DNA from: Lachnospiraceae bacterium
Lineage (GTDB): Bacteria > Bacillota > Clostridia > Lachnospirales > Lachnospiraceae
Reading direction: 5' to 3'
NCBI GenBank assembly: GCA_031272985.1
Contig: JAISSU010000001.1
Span: 1-33,790 of the forward strand
Length of the DNA stretch: 33,790 nucleotides
Below the pieces are notes generated by a model, which saw only the letters and a program-made list of their open reading frames with translations, was not told where the DNA came from and searched no databases. The translations under genes and the position numbers were made by a program. Below are positions 17,237 to 25,786 of this stretch, piece by piece; position 1 is the stretch's first letter, and every line of letters starts with the position of its first letter.

Positions 17237-17932
17237 GTGATAGCGATAATAGGGGCAATGGAAGAAGAGTTAGAAGCGCTTCTTTCTGAAATGAATATTA
17301 ATAAAGAAATAAAGCGATTAGGAACTGTATTTTACGAGGGGGACTTTTTTGGCAATGACGCAGTCGTTGTCAGAAGCGGAATCGGAAAGGTAAATGCGGC
17401 AGCCTGCACTCAATTCCTGATTGATAATTATTCACCTGAAGTGATAATTAATACAGGAGTGGCAGGTTCTCTGAATCCGGATGTCAAAATCGGCGATCTC
17501 GTGATTTCCGAATCCGCTGTGCATTATGATGTGGATTGCACAATATTCGGCTACGAAAAAGGTCAGGTGGCGAGGATTCCGGTAACGTACTTTCGCTCTG
17601 ATGCCGATTGGCTGAAACTCGCGAAGACTGTTGCCGAGAGTGGGTATTGCAATGGCTTTGGGATACATTCAGGAGTAGTCGCAAGCGGGGACAGGTTCTT
17701 AACAGATGCTAATATGAAAGGTCTGATTGCTAAGGAGTTCAATGCTTTATGCGTGGAAATGGAGGGTGCTTCAATTGCGCAGACCGCGTATATTAACGCG
17801 ACTCCTTTTCTTATTATCAGGGCTATTTCCGATAATGCTGACGTTAAAGCCGATAAGGAATATGCGGATTCAAAAGAAGAAGTGATAAAAAGAGGGGTTA
17901 AACTGATTTTATGTATGCTTGGAAAAAACTGA
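17237..17932 (+). CDS. mtnN: 5'-methylthioadenosine/S-adenosylhomocysteine nucleosidase
   Basis: The 231-aa enzyme removes adenine from methylthioadenosine and S-adenosylhomocysteine, feeding methionine salvage and relieving methyltransferase inhibition. The start [15 protein letters not shown], the central VNTG-like INTGVAGSL, the purine/ribose pocket [11 protein letters not shown] and the catalytic-acid motif ISDNAD are all present, and the length is standard. The start is GTG at 17237 with a weak upstream ribosome site. It follows cvpA by 16 bp. Several SAM-dependent enzymes lie in the window (radical SAM, rsmI, YabB-like), for which it provides by-product removal. Confidence 0.96.
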   Translation: MIAIIGAMEEELEALLSEMNINKEIKRLGTVFYEGDFFGNDAVVVRSGIGKVNAAACTQFLIDNYSPEVIINTGVAGSLNPDVKIGDLVISESAVHYDVDCTIFGYEKGQVARIPVTYFRSDADWLKLAKTVAESGYCNGFGIHSGVVASGDRFLTDANMKGLIAKEFNALCVEMEGASIAQTAYINATPFLIIRAISDNADVKADKEYADSKEEVIKRGVKLILCMLGKN

Positions 17933-18044
17933 GAGATTTAGCGCTGATAGAATAATGCGGATAAACATAGAGTTGATGTTTTATTCTTATAATGATGGAG
18001 TTGTTGATTTAGAGCGAGGCTTAGGTGAGCGGAAAGGTGATGAA

Positions 18045-19394
18045 ATGAGTATGAAAATTGGTTTTGATTATTTGCGGGCGGCCGGGTTTATCGATGCGGG
18101 TAAGCTGGCTGACTTAGGAAAAGAGGCTGAAATTAAAAAAGATGCGCTGATAAAAAAGGACTGCGCGGGGAGCGATTACCTTGGATGGATAGATTTGCCT
18201 GTTGATTACGACAAAGAGGAATTCGATAGGATAAAGGCAGCAGCAAGTAAGATTAAATTAACTTCGGATGTTCTAATAGTTATCGGAATAGGGGGTTCAT
18301 ATTTGGGTGCGCGAGCCGCAATCGAATTCTTGAATCACAGCTTTTATAATCAATTGCCAAAAGAAGTACGCAAAACACCTGAGATCTATTTTGCGGGTAA
18401 CAGTATCAGCGGCACATATCTTAGGCAGTTGATTGATATTTTGGGGGACAGGGATTTTTGCATCAATGTTATTTCAAAATCAGGGACTACCACGGAGCCG
18501 GCCATTGCCTTTCGTATTTTTAAGGAAATTCTCGAAAAAAAATATGGTAAAGATGCGGCGAAAGAGCGGATTTTTGCCACCACTGATAAAGAAAGAGGGG
18601 CTCTAAAAACATTCGCGGATAAGGCGGGTTATGAGACTTTCGTAATACCTGACGATATAGGAGGGAGATTTTCCGTATTAACGGCGGTGGGACTTCTTCC
18701 GATAGCAGTTTCCGGTGCTGATATCGACGCTTTGATGGAAGGGGCAGCAAAAATGCGTAAGGATGCGCTGGAAAATGAGTTTAAGGATAATATTTGTCTT
18801 AAGTATGCGGCTGTGCGGAATTTGCTTTATCGAGAAGGCAAAACGACCGAAGTCCTGGCAAATTACGAGCCTGCCCTTCATTTTATGGCTGAGTGGTGGA
18901 AGCAGTTATACGGAGAGAGCGAAGGAAAAGACGGCAAAGGTATTTTCCCTGCGGCAGTGGATTTAACCACCGACCTTCATTCGATGGGTCAATTCATTCA
19001 GGATGGCAGCAGGAACCTTTTGGAAACGGTTTTAAGTGTTGAAACGCCGACCGAAGAGCTCACCATTAAGGAAGAGGCCGAGGATTTGGACGGACTTAAT
19101 TATTTAGCTGGGAAGACTCTTGATTTTGTGAACAAAAATGCCTGTGCGGGGACGATTCTCGCGCATACAGACGGGCAGGTGCCGGTATTAAGTGTAAGCA
19201 TACCAAAGGCCGACGAAAGAAGCCTGGGGCAATTGTTCTACTTCTTTGAGTTTGCCTGCGGGGTAAGCGGGCTTTTATTGGGGGTTAATCCCTTTAATCA
19301 GCCGGGGGTAGAAAGCTATAAGAAAAATATGTTTGCACTTCTTGGGAAACCGGGGTATGAAACTCAAAGGGAGGAACTCCTGAAACGGCTGTAA
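18045..19394 (+). CDS. pgi: Glucose-6-phosphate isomerase
   Basis: The 449-aa glycolytic enzyme interconverts glucose 6-phosphate and fructose 6-phosphate. Signature parts are [18 protein letters not shown] (83-100 region), [16 protein letters not shown], the [14 protein letters not shown] block and the closing [13 protein letters not shown]. The frame is open 42 codons further upstream into mtnN, but the ATG at 18045 gives the length of Bacillus Pgi and is preceded by AAAGGTG; the extra segment has no family similarity. The gap of 112 bp after mtnN contains a TATAAT (near 17984) without a good -35, so an own weak promoter is possible. Confidence 0.96.
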   Translation: MSMKIGFDYLRAAGFIDAGKLADLGKEAEIKKDALIKKDCAGSDYLGWIDLPVDYDKEEFDRIKAAASKIKLTSDVLIVIGIGGSYLGARAAIEFLNHSFYNQLPKEVRKTPEIYFAGNSISGTYLRQLIDILGDRDFCINVISKSGTTTEPAIAFRIFKEILEKKYGKDAAKERIFATTDKERGALKTFADKAGYETFVIPDDIGGRFSVLTAVGLLPIAVSGADIDALMEGAAKMRKDALENEFKDNICLKYAAVRNLLYREGKTTEVLANYEPALHFMAEWWKQLYGESEGKDGKGIFPAAVDLTTDLHSMGQFIQDGSRNLLETVLSVETPTEELTIKEEAEDLDGLNYLAGKTLDFVNKNACAGTILAHTDGQVPVLSVSIPKADERSLGQLFYFFEFACGVSGLLLGVNPFNQPGVESYKKNMFALLGKPGYETQREELLKRL

Positions 19395-19444
19395 TGATAA
19401 TTATCAAGAAGCAAAATACAGATAATAAGTGAAAGCAATTGCAG

Positions 19445-21007
19445 ATGGAAAGTATTCTGGAAAAACTGAATAATTATGCGAATGATGGCTATCTTCCCAT
19501 GCATATGCCGGGACATAAAAGGAATACCGAGCTTTTCGGGAAAAGTCTTCCCTTTTCGATAGATGTTACCGAAATACCCGAATTCGGGGATTTACATCAT
19601 GGAACGGATGATTGCATAAAAATAGCTCAGGAAAGAGCGGCGAGGATTTTCGGGGCGGATAAGAGCTTTTTTCTGATAAATGGAAGTACGGTAGGCTTAA
19701 TCAGTGCAATATTAGCGAGTACAAGACCCGGGCAGAAAATCCTTATGGCCAGGAATTCTCATATTTGCGTCTATCACGCCATTGAACTTGGAAAGCTTTT
19801 TCCGGTTTATGTTTATCCGGACGTATACAGCGGACAGATTAAAGAGGAAGATGTGCGCAAAGCCCTTCATAAAGATAAAGATATAGTTGCAATCGTTATC
19901 GCGTCGGTTACTTATGAGGGAATAGTCTCGGACGTGCGAAATATAGCGAAAGCCGCCCACGAACGTGGAATAGTATTGATTGTTGATGAGGCACACGGGG
20001 CGCATTTCGGGTTTGATTCATATTTTCCTGAAAATGCTAATAGGCTCGGAGCTGATATTGTCGTCCACAGCCTGCATAAAACATTGCCTTCGCTCACCCA
20101 AACAGCCCTTTTGCACTGCAATGGTGATTTAGTCGATGCTAAGAGGGTAAAAGAGAGTCTGCATAGGCTTCAAAGCAGCAGCCCGTCGTATGTATTAATG
20201 TCGAGCATTGATAATTGCTTGAAAATATTGGAGGAAAGGGGCGAGCTATTTAAAGAATATGCAATAAATTTAAAGAATATACGAAAGCGACTTGGAGAAA
20301 TAAACGGTAATATCATTGAAAAAAAGCATTGTGCCCCCGAAGCTCACATAGGGTGTGAGGCAGATGCGTGTACAAAGATTGAGAGCATAAGTGATCCTTC
20401 AAAAATTGTTATTAACTGCATGGGATTTGGATTAAGTGGCTTTGAGACAGCCAAAATCTTGCATGATAAGTACAAGATTCAGGTGGAAATGGCGACCGCC
20501 CGCGAGATAATTGCCTTAACGAGTATCGGCGATACTTCCAAAGCTTTGCAGAGGTTTGCTGCCGCAATAGAAGAAATAAATAATAGCTACAAAGGAAGAA
20601 AATATTCAGAAGAAAAAGAAGTTTTCGGTGGAGAAATATACAGAAAGAATGATGAAGGGAATGCGCCTGTGGCGCGTTATACTGCGTGGCAGGTATTTGA
20701 TGAAGCGAAAAAAGGCGAGATAATAAGGCTTCCGATTATGGAAGCAATCGGTTATATTTGCGCTGAGTATATATATGCATATCCGCCCGGCAGGCCTTTA
20801 ATAGTTCCCGGAGAAGAATTGACTAAGGAAAGTATGAAAGAAATCGAAAGCGTATTTCGCAACATTGAATATGAATCAAAGAACTATGAATCAAAAAGAA
20901 CGAAAAGAATAAAAGAAAAAGAAATAGAAGAAAAAGAAACAGAAAAAAAAGAAACTGCGAAAAAAACGGAAGAGATAAGAATGATTGAGGTTTGGATACT
21001 TGAGTAA
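19445..21007 (+). CDS. Orn/Lys/Arg decarboxylase family protein (YaaO-like)
   Basis: The 520-aa PLP protein belongs to the fold-I Orn/Lys/Arg decarboxylase group like Bacillus YaaO. It begins with YLPMHMPGHKRN, contains the aspartate motif VDEAHGAHFGF and the PLP lysine in VHSLHKTLPSLTQ (Lys212 from this ATG), then the C-terminal domain with YPPGRPLIVPGE. Substrate specificity (arginine, lysine or ornithine) is not evident. The last 45 or so residues are an unusual Lys/Glu-rich tail. A TTG two codons earlier is possible, but AGTGAAAG sits better for the ATG. The next gene starts inside its last codons. In Bacillus yaaO also precedes tmk and holB. Confidence 0.88.
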   Translation: MESILEKLNNYANDGYLPMHMPGHKRNTELFGKSLPFSIDVTEIPEFGDLHHGTDDCIKIAQERAARIFGADKSFFLINGSTVGLISAILASTRPGQKILMARNSHICVYHAIELGKLFPVYVYPDVYSGQIKEEDVRKALHKDKDIVAIVIASVTYEGIVSDVRNIAKAAHERGIVLIVDEAHGAHFGFDSYFPENANRLGADIVVHSLHKTLPSLTQTALLHCNGDLVDAKRVKESLHRLQSSSPSYVLMSSIDNCLKILEERGELFKEYAINLKNIRKRLGEINGNIIEKKHCAPEAHIGCEADACTKIESISDPSKIVINCMGFGLSGFETAKILHDKYKIQVEMATAREIIALTSIGDTSKALQRFAAAIEEINNSYKGRKYSEEKEVFGGEIYRKNDEGNAPVARYTAWQVFDEAKKGEIIRLPIMEAIGYICAEYIYAYPPGRPLIVPGEELTKESMKEIESVFRNIEYESKNYESKRTKRIKEKEIEEKETEKKETAKKTEEIRMIEVWILE

Positions 21008-21587
21008 AATTTTTCACATAATGGGGAAAAGCGCATCGGGAAAGGATACTGTTTATAAGGAAATGCAAGGATATTTTCCGATGCTTAAAAATGTTGTGCT
21101 CTATACTACCAGACCCCAGAGATACGGAGAAATCGGTGGAAAGGAATATCATTTTATTACCGATGAGCAGATGGATGAGTTTATCGACTCGGGTAAAGTT
21201 TTAGAGCTTCGGGCATATCATACTGTGCAAGGTATCTGGAAATATGCTACAATAGATGACGGGCAGATTGACTTGAATAATTATTCCTATCTCATGATTG
21301 GGACGCTGGAATCATACGAGAAATTAAGGGAGCGTCTCGGGGCCGGAAACTTGATGCCGATTTATATTGAGATTTCGGATTTAGACAGGCTCTTGCGTGC
21401 ACTTGAGAGGGAGAAAGAACAAAAAGACCCTGATTACAGGGAGGTTTGCAGGAGATTTCTTGCGGATGAAAATGATTTTTCAAAGGAGAAACTGCAAAAT
21501 CTTGAGATAAGCAGAAAATTTGATAATACGAACTACGAATTGTGTATTAGGGACGTTAAGAATTACATTGAAAGTTTTATTTCTTGA
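21000..21587 (+). CDS. Guanylate kinase-like protein
   Basis: The 195-aa protein has a P-loop GKSASGKDT near the N-terminus and the guanylate-kinase block YTTRPQRYGEIGGKEYHFIT, which matches the GMP-binding region of Gmk. The rest is more divergent; the usual NYYGTP block appears as GIWKYAT. It may phosphorylate GMP or another nucleotide; a true Gmk may lie elsewhere. The start is TTG at 21000, nine bases after GAGG, giving the expected MSKIFHIMGKS-like start; the longer TTG at 20985 is less likely. It overlaps the decarboxylase gene by 8 bp and occupies the place of tmk in the Bacillus order. Confidence 0.82.
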   Translation: MSKIFHIMGKSASGKDTVYKEMQGYFPMLKNVVLYTTRPQRYGEIGGKEYHFITDEQMDEFIDSGKVLELRAYHTVQGIWKYATIDDGQIDLNNYSYLMIGTLESYEKLRERLGAGNLMPIYIEISDLDRLLRALEREKEQKDPDYREVCRRFLADENDFSKEKLQNLEISRKFDNTNYELCIRDVKNYIESFIS

Positions 21588-21628
21588 GAGATTGGTTTTA
21601 TACGCAGGTAAGGAGAAGTATTTGGTGA

Positions 21629-22630
21629 ATGAGCAGTTTTAAAGATGTGATCGGACATGAAGACTTAATTGAATATATGCAAAAAGCCGCTTCCTTGCGA
21701 CAGGTTTCACATGCCTATATATTAAACGGCGAGAGAGGTTCCGGTAAAAGAATGCTAGCAAAGTTATTTGCGATGACCTTATTGTGCGAAGAAGGCGGAG
21801 AAAACCCCTGCAATCATTGTCATGCCTGTAAGCAGCTCGAAAGCGGAAATCACCCGGATTTTATTACAGTGACCCATGAAAAGGCGTCCATTGGTGTTGA
21901 TGAAATTCGTGAACAAATCGGCGGTACGGTACAGATTCGCCCATATCAGTCGCAGTTTAAAATATATGTGATTCCGCAGGCCGATTTAATGACTGTGCAG
22001 GCGCAAAATGCGCTGTTAAAGACGCTGGAGGAGCCGCCGTCATATGTGGTCATCATGCTGCTTACCGAAAATGCCGATGCCTTATTACCCACGGTGCTTT
22101 CGAGGTGTGTGACGCTGAGGCTGACATTTATTAAGGAAGTACTTATAAAGAAATATCTGATGGAATCGCTTGACGTTCCTGAGCGTAAGGCTGAAATCTG
22201 CGCCGCGTTTTCGGGTGGCAAAATCGGGAGGGCGATAGCTCTTTCAGGAACTGAGGAATTTGACGATATCCTCAAAGAGGCGATAGAAATTCTTACATCA
22301 CTTAAGGATATGGAGCTATATGAGCTTTCGGCGGCGGTGAAGCGTGTCTCTGAGTACAAGCTTGCGATTAATGATTTTATGGATTTTCTTGCGGTTTGGT
22401 ACAGGGATGTGCTACTTTATAAGGCCACGAAGGAAATTGGCAGGGTTGTGTTTAAGGATCAGATTAATAGTATAAAGGAACAGGCTAAGCTTAGTTCCTA
22501 TGTGGGGATACAGAACGTCTTGGAAGCCTTAAAAAAGGCAAAAGACCGATTAAAGGCAAATGTAAATTTTGATTTAACAATGGAATTATTATTCTTAACA
22601 ATGAAAGAAAACGCCAAAGGCGAAGCTTAA
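21629..22630 (+). CDS. holB: DNA polymerase III subunit delta'
   Basis: The 333-aa clamp-loader subunit resembles DnaX in its AAA+ part but has a modified P-loop region GERGSGKRM. A zinc module (Cys62, Cys65 and Cys68 with an earlier Cys near 53), the [18 protein letters not shown] block and TVLSRC are typical of HolB. The C-terminal helical part, RDVLLYKAT...LMELLFL, is the clamp-loader collar. AAGGAG lies about 11 bases before the ATG. It is followed 19 bp later by ricT, as holB and yaaT are close in Bacillus. DnaX in the same window is its partner. Confidence 0.92.
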   Translation: MSSFKDVIGHEDLIEYMQKAASLRQVSHAYILNGERGSGKRMLAKLFAMTLLCEEGGENPCNHCHACKQLESGNHPDFITVTHEKASIGVDEIREQIGGTVQIRPYQSQFKIYVIPQADLMTVQAQNALLKTLEEPPSYVVIMLLTENADALLPTVLSRCVTLRLTFIKEVLIKKYLMESLDVPERKAEICAAFSGGKIGRAIALSGTEEFDDILKEAIEILTSLKDMELYELSAAVKRVSEYKLAINDFMDFLAVWYRDVLLYKATKEIGRVVFKDQINSIKEQAKLSSYVGIQNVLEALKKAKDRLKANVNFDLTMELLFLTMKENAKGEA

Positions 22631-22649
22631 CGGCAATATGGAGGTATCA

Positions 22650-23561
22650 ATGACAAAAGTAATAGGAGTACGTTTCAGACCTGCAGGAAAGGTTTATTAT
22701 TTTGCGCCGGGAGATCTTAATCCGGAGGTCGGAAATAAAGTTATCGTAGAAACCGCGCGGGGTGTGGAATATGGCTCTGTAGTTATGGGAATAAAGGAAA
22801 TAGAGGACGATAAAGTCACCCAACCCTTAAAAAGCGTTATACGCATCGCGACAAAGGAAGATGCCGAAAAAGAAGAAAAGAACCGCCAAAAAGAAAAGGA
22901 CGCATTCGAAATCTGTCTTGAAAAAATTAAAAAGCATGAATTGGAAATGAAGCTGATCGGGGCGGAATATACTTTTGATAACAGTAAATTATTGTTTTAT
23001 TTCACGGCTGACGGGAGAATTGATTTTCGAGAGTTGGTAAAAGATTTAGCGAGTGTATTCAGAACTCGTATAGAATTGCGCCAAATCGGAGTCAGGGATG
23101 AAACGAAAATACGAGGCGGGATAGGCATTTGCGGAAGGACGCTTTGTTGCCACGCACATTTAACCGAATTTGCTCCGGTCTCCATACGTATGGCTAAAGA
23201 GCAGAATCTTTCACTTAATCCGACGAAGATTTCGGGTGTTTGCGGGAGATTGATGTGTTGCCTTACGAACGAAGAAGAAACTTATGAGGAACTAAATAAT
23301 CGCCTGCCTAATATCGGGGACAATGTTACCACACCTGAGGGATTAAAGGGTGATGTGCATTCCATAAACGTATTAAGGCAACTCGTAAAGGTCATTGTGA
23401 TACTTGATAATGACGAAAAGGAAATCAGGGAGTATAAAGCCACGGAGCTTAAATTTAAGCCGAGGCATCGACGTAAAAACGTACAGCTATCCGAGGAGGA
23501 ATTGGCGGAACTTAAAAAGCTGGAGGAAAAGAACGGAGAATCAAAGCTGGATGAAGTCTGA
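22650..23561 (+). CDS. ricT: PSP1-domain protein RicT (YaaT)
   Basis: The 303-aa protein carries the PSP1 core and a conserved cysteine set: CGRTLCCHAHL and, 50 residues on, CGRLMCC. In Bacillus, RicT (YaaT) forms a complex with RicA and RicF that binds iron-sulfur clusters and stimulates RNase Y and Spo0A phosphorylation. No ricA or ricF gene is nearby. The start at 22650 follows GGAGG by five bases; an ATG four codons earlier overlaps that ribosome site. Its 3' end overlaps the methyltransferase gene by 11 bp. The C-terminus is a charged Lys/Glu segment. Confidence 0.93.
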   Translation: MTKVIGVRFRPAGKVYYFAPGDLNPEVGNKVIVETARGVEYGSVVMGIKEIEDDKVTQPLKSVIRIATKEDAEKEEKNRQKEKDAFEICLEKIKKHELEMKLIGAEYTFDNSKLLFYFTADGRIDFRELVKDLASVFRTRIELRQIGVRDETKIRGGIGICGRTLCCHAHLTEFAPVSIRMAKEQNLSLNPTKISGVCGRLMCCLTNEEETYEELNNRLPNIGDNVTTPEGLKGDVHSINVLRQLVKVIVILDNDEKEIREYKATELKFKPRHRRKNVQLSEEELAELKKLEEKNGESKLDEV

Positions 23562-24387
23562 GTGCCAGACAGCTCTCTTAGCAGGCGAACGAATTGACGA
23601 TCTTCAAACAAAAGGGTATCGCATTATCCAAAACCGAAAGCTCTATTGCTTCGGAGCGGACGCGGTACTTTTGTCTTCATATGCAAAATTAAAGCCAGAT
23701 GAACGATGTTTGGATTTAGGAAGCGGCACGGGCGTCATACCTATTCTTATGTGTGCCAAGAACGAAGATAATACATTTAGGGCGCATAAAGATGCAGACT
23801 GTTTTTCCAAGACAAAGTCAGAAGGAGGAGGGACAAAAAATATTAGGGAAGGTCTCAGATTTATCGGTCTCGAAATCCAGGAAGAATTAGCCGAAATGTC
23901 GCGTCGAAGCATTATACTTAATGGACTTGAGAAAGAAATAGAAATTGTTACAGGGGATATAATAACAGCCACAGAGACCTTTGGAAATCAAGCCTTTGAT
24001 GTGATTACTGTGAATCCGCCCTATATGCTTGCGGGACATGGCATTTATTGCAAAAACCCTTCATATGACATTGCGAAGCACGAAATAAAGGTTAAACTCG
24101 ACGACATCCTAAGAGAAAGCGCAAAGCTCTTAAAGCAGGGCGGCAGATTTTATATGGTGCATCGACCATATAGACTGCCTGAAATATTCTCTAAAATGGT
24201 ATGTTTTGGGATAGAGCCGAAAAGGATGCGTCTCGTGCAGTCTTACGCTGATTCACCTCCGACAATGGTATTGATTGAAGGAAGAAACGGGGGGAACCGG
24301 CGGCTTTCCGTCGAACCGGCGCTGATACTGTATGAAGAGCAGGGTGTGTACACGAAGGAGGCTTTGACATTTTATGGAGATAACTGA
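23551..24387 (+). CDS. tRNA1(Val) N6-adenine methyltransferase-like protein (YabB/TrmN6)
   Basis: The 278-aa SAM-dependent methyltransferase has motif I LDLGSGTG (54-61) and the catalytic NPPY (155-158) of N6-adenine/glutamine methyltransferases. The N-terminal GYRIIQNRKLYCFGADAVLL fits the YabB/TrmN6 group. Between the first strands lies an insertion of about 30 residues (71-102) with Lys, Asp and Gly that most homologues lack. A longer open frame exists upstream but lies inside ricT; the ATG at 23551 gives the family start. It overlaps ricT by 11 bp and rsmI by 14 bp. In Bacillus, yabB stands between ricT and rsmI. Confidence 0.85.
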   Translation: MKSECQTALLAGERIDDLQTKGYRIIQNRKLYCFGADAVLLSSYAKLKPDERCLDLGSGTGVIPILMCAKNEDNTFRAHKDADCFSKTKSEGGGTKNIREGLRFIGLEIQEELAEMSRRSIILNGLEKEIEIVTGDIITATETFGNQAFDVITVNPPYMLAGHGIYCKNPSYDIAKHEIKVKLDDILRESAKLLKQGGRFYMVHRPYRLPEIFSKMVCFGIEPKRMRLVQSYADSPPTMVLIEGRNGGNRRLSVEPALILYEEQGVYTKEALTFYGDN

Positions 24388-25240
24388 AAATAATTTCGGG
24401 ACTTTGTTTCTGGTAGCGACCCCGATAGGTAATCTGGAGGATATGACCATCCGAGCTATCCGTACTCTGAAGGAAGTCAATTTAATCGCGGCGGAGGATA
24501 CGAGGAACAGCCGCAAACTCCTGAACGCATACGAAATAAAAACCCCGATGATTAGCTATCATGAGCATAACAAATGGGAACGTGGCAGCCAATTAGTCGA
24601 TAAATTAGAAAACGGAGTTAATATTGCACTGATATCGGATGCCGGCACTCCGGGGATCTCGGACCCTGGTGAGGAATTGGTAAGAGAATGTAAGGAAAGA
24701 GGCATAGAAGTAGTTCCGATTCCCGGAGCCACAGCCTTTGTAAGCGCACTAACGGCCTGCGGCCTTTCGGCCGGGCAGTTTACCTTCGTCGGGTTTCTTT
24801 CGCGCCTTAAAAAAGACAGGGAAAAGGCTTTGGAGTCACTAAAGGATGAGAGTAACACCATTTTATTCTATGAGGCCCCGCATCGGCTGCAAAAAACACT
24901 GACGGATATTAAGAATGTCTTCGGAGAAAGAGAAATCGCACTTTGTAAGGAATTGACTAAAAAGCACGAAAAAACACAGAGAACGACACTATCAGAGGCT
25001 ATCATCCAGACGGGAAAAGAGCCTCCCCGCGGCGAGTATGTAATCGTAGTGGAAGGAAAAAGCGAAGCGCAATTAAAACAAAGCGAACAATCAAAATGGG
25101 AAGAAATCTCCGTGACCGAGCACGTGGAACTATACATAAAACAAGGAATGGACAAAAAAACTGCCATGAAACAGGCGGCAAAAGATAGGGGCGTGGGCAA
25201 GAGGGATATTTATTCGCAGTATTTGCAAACTTCGCCGTAA
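24374..25240 (+). CDS. rsmI: 16S rRNA 2'-O-methyltransferase RsmI
   Basis: The 288-aa enzyme methylates the ribose of C1402 in 16S rRNA. The opening GTLFLVATPIGNLEDMTIRA, then AAEDTRNSRKLL, LISDAGTPGISDPGEEL and PGATAFVSAL form the SAM- and RNA-binding core of this tetrapyrrole-methylase-like family. The C-terminal helices TAMKQAAKDRGVGKRDIY are standard. It starts inside the methyltransferase gene (14-bp overlap) behind AAGGAGG. It is the last gene of the long plus-strand run; no clear terminator follows. Confidence 0.95.
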   Translation: MEITENNFGTLFLVATPIGNLEDMTIRAIRTLKEVNLIAAEDTRNSRKLLNAYEIKTPMISYHEHNKWERGSQLVDKLENGVNIALISDAGTPGISDPGEELVRECKERGIEVVPIPGATAFVSALTACGLSAGQFTFVGFLSRLKKDREKALESLKDESNTILFYEAPHRLQKTLTDIKNVFGEREIALCKELTKKHEKTQRTTLSEAIIQTGKEPPRGEYVIVVEGKSEAQLKQSEQSKWEEISVTEHVELYIKQGMDKKTAMKQAAKDRGVGKRDIYSQYLQTSP

Positions 25241-25288
25241 GTGGGTAAAAAATAGGAGTTACGGCGAGGGTATGGATGAAAAAGCACT

Positions 25289-25786
25289 ATGGTCATAAGC
25301 ATTTTGGGATTTAAGTTATTCGAATGCAAGGAATACTACTCACAATATAGGGTACTTGAGGTATCAAGACAGACATTGCTTACAGACAAACTGGAAATGC
25401 ATTATTTCGAATTACCTAAGTTGCCCGCGAGCATTGACACAGATAACAAACAAAAACTATGGCTTTCATTGCTAAACGCGAGAACCGAAGAAGATCTGGA
25501 AAGACTTGAGAAATTGGAGGTGCCGGAGATGAGTCAGGCGATTAGGGCTTTTAATAGCATAGTAGTATCACCTGAATTTAAGGAGTTGGAAAAATTGCTT
25601 GCTGATGCCAAGCATAATGAGGCTTCGGCACTTAATCATGCTGAAAGAAAGGGTAGAGAAGAAGGTAGAGAAACTGCTTCGCGTGATTTTGCATTAAGAT
25701 TGATAGCCGATGATTATCCGATTGATATGATAGCTAAATATACGGGTCTTTCCGTTGAGGAAATTGAAGAATTGCAAGGAAAATAA
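25289..25786 (+). pseudogene. C-terminal fragment of an Rpn-family PD-(D/E)XK nuclease/transposase
   Basis: The 165 aa resemble the C-terminal half of Rpn-type proteins (PD-(D/E)XK nuclease family transposase): VISILGF, YRVLEV...LTDKLEMHYFELPKLP, WLSLLNARTEEDLERL, VPEMSQAIRAF and a helical tail with ERKGREEGRE. The catalytic N-terminal half that should precede is absent, and an in-frame TGA lies 12 bp before the ATG, directly behind rsmI. No ribosome site is evident. The frame is otherwise open, so a truncated product could still be made. It converges with the next gene without a gap. Confidence 0.75.

Noticed and set aside
17919..18044. N-terminal extension of glucose-6-phosphate isomerase
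   Set aside because: The frame is open, but it overlaps mtnN, lacks a ribosome site and would exceed the usual length; the ATG at 18045 fits.
19395..19406. Perfect palindrome TGATAATTATCA after pgi
   Set aside because: It has no loop and no T run, and A+T-rich 12-mers of this kind are common by chance.
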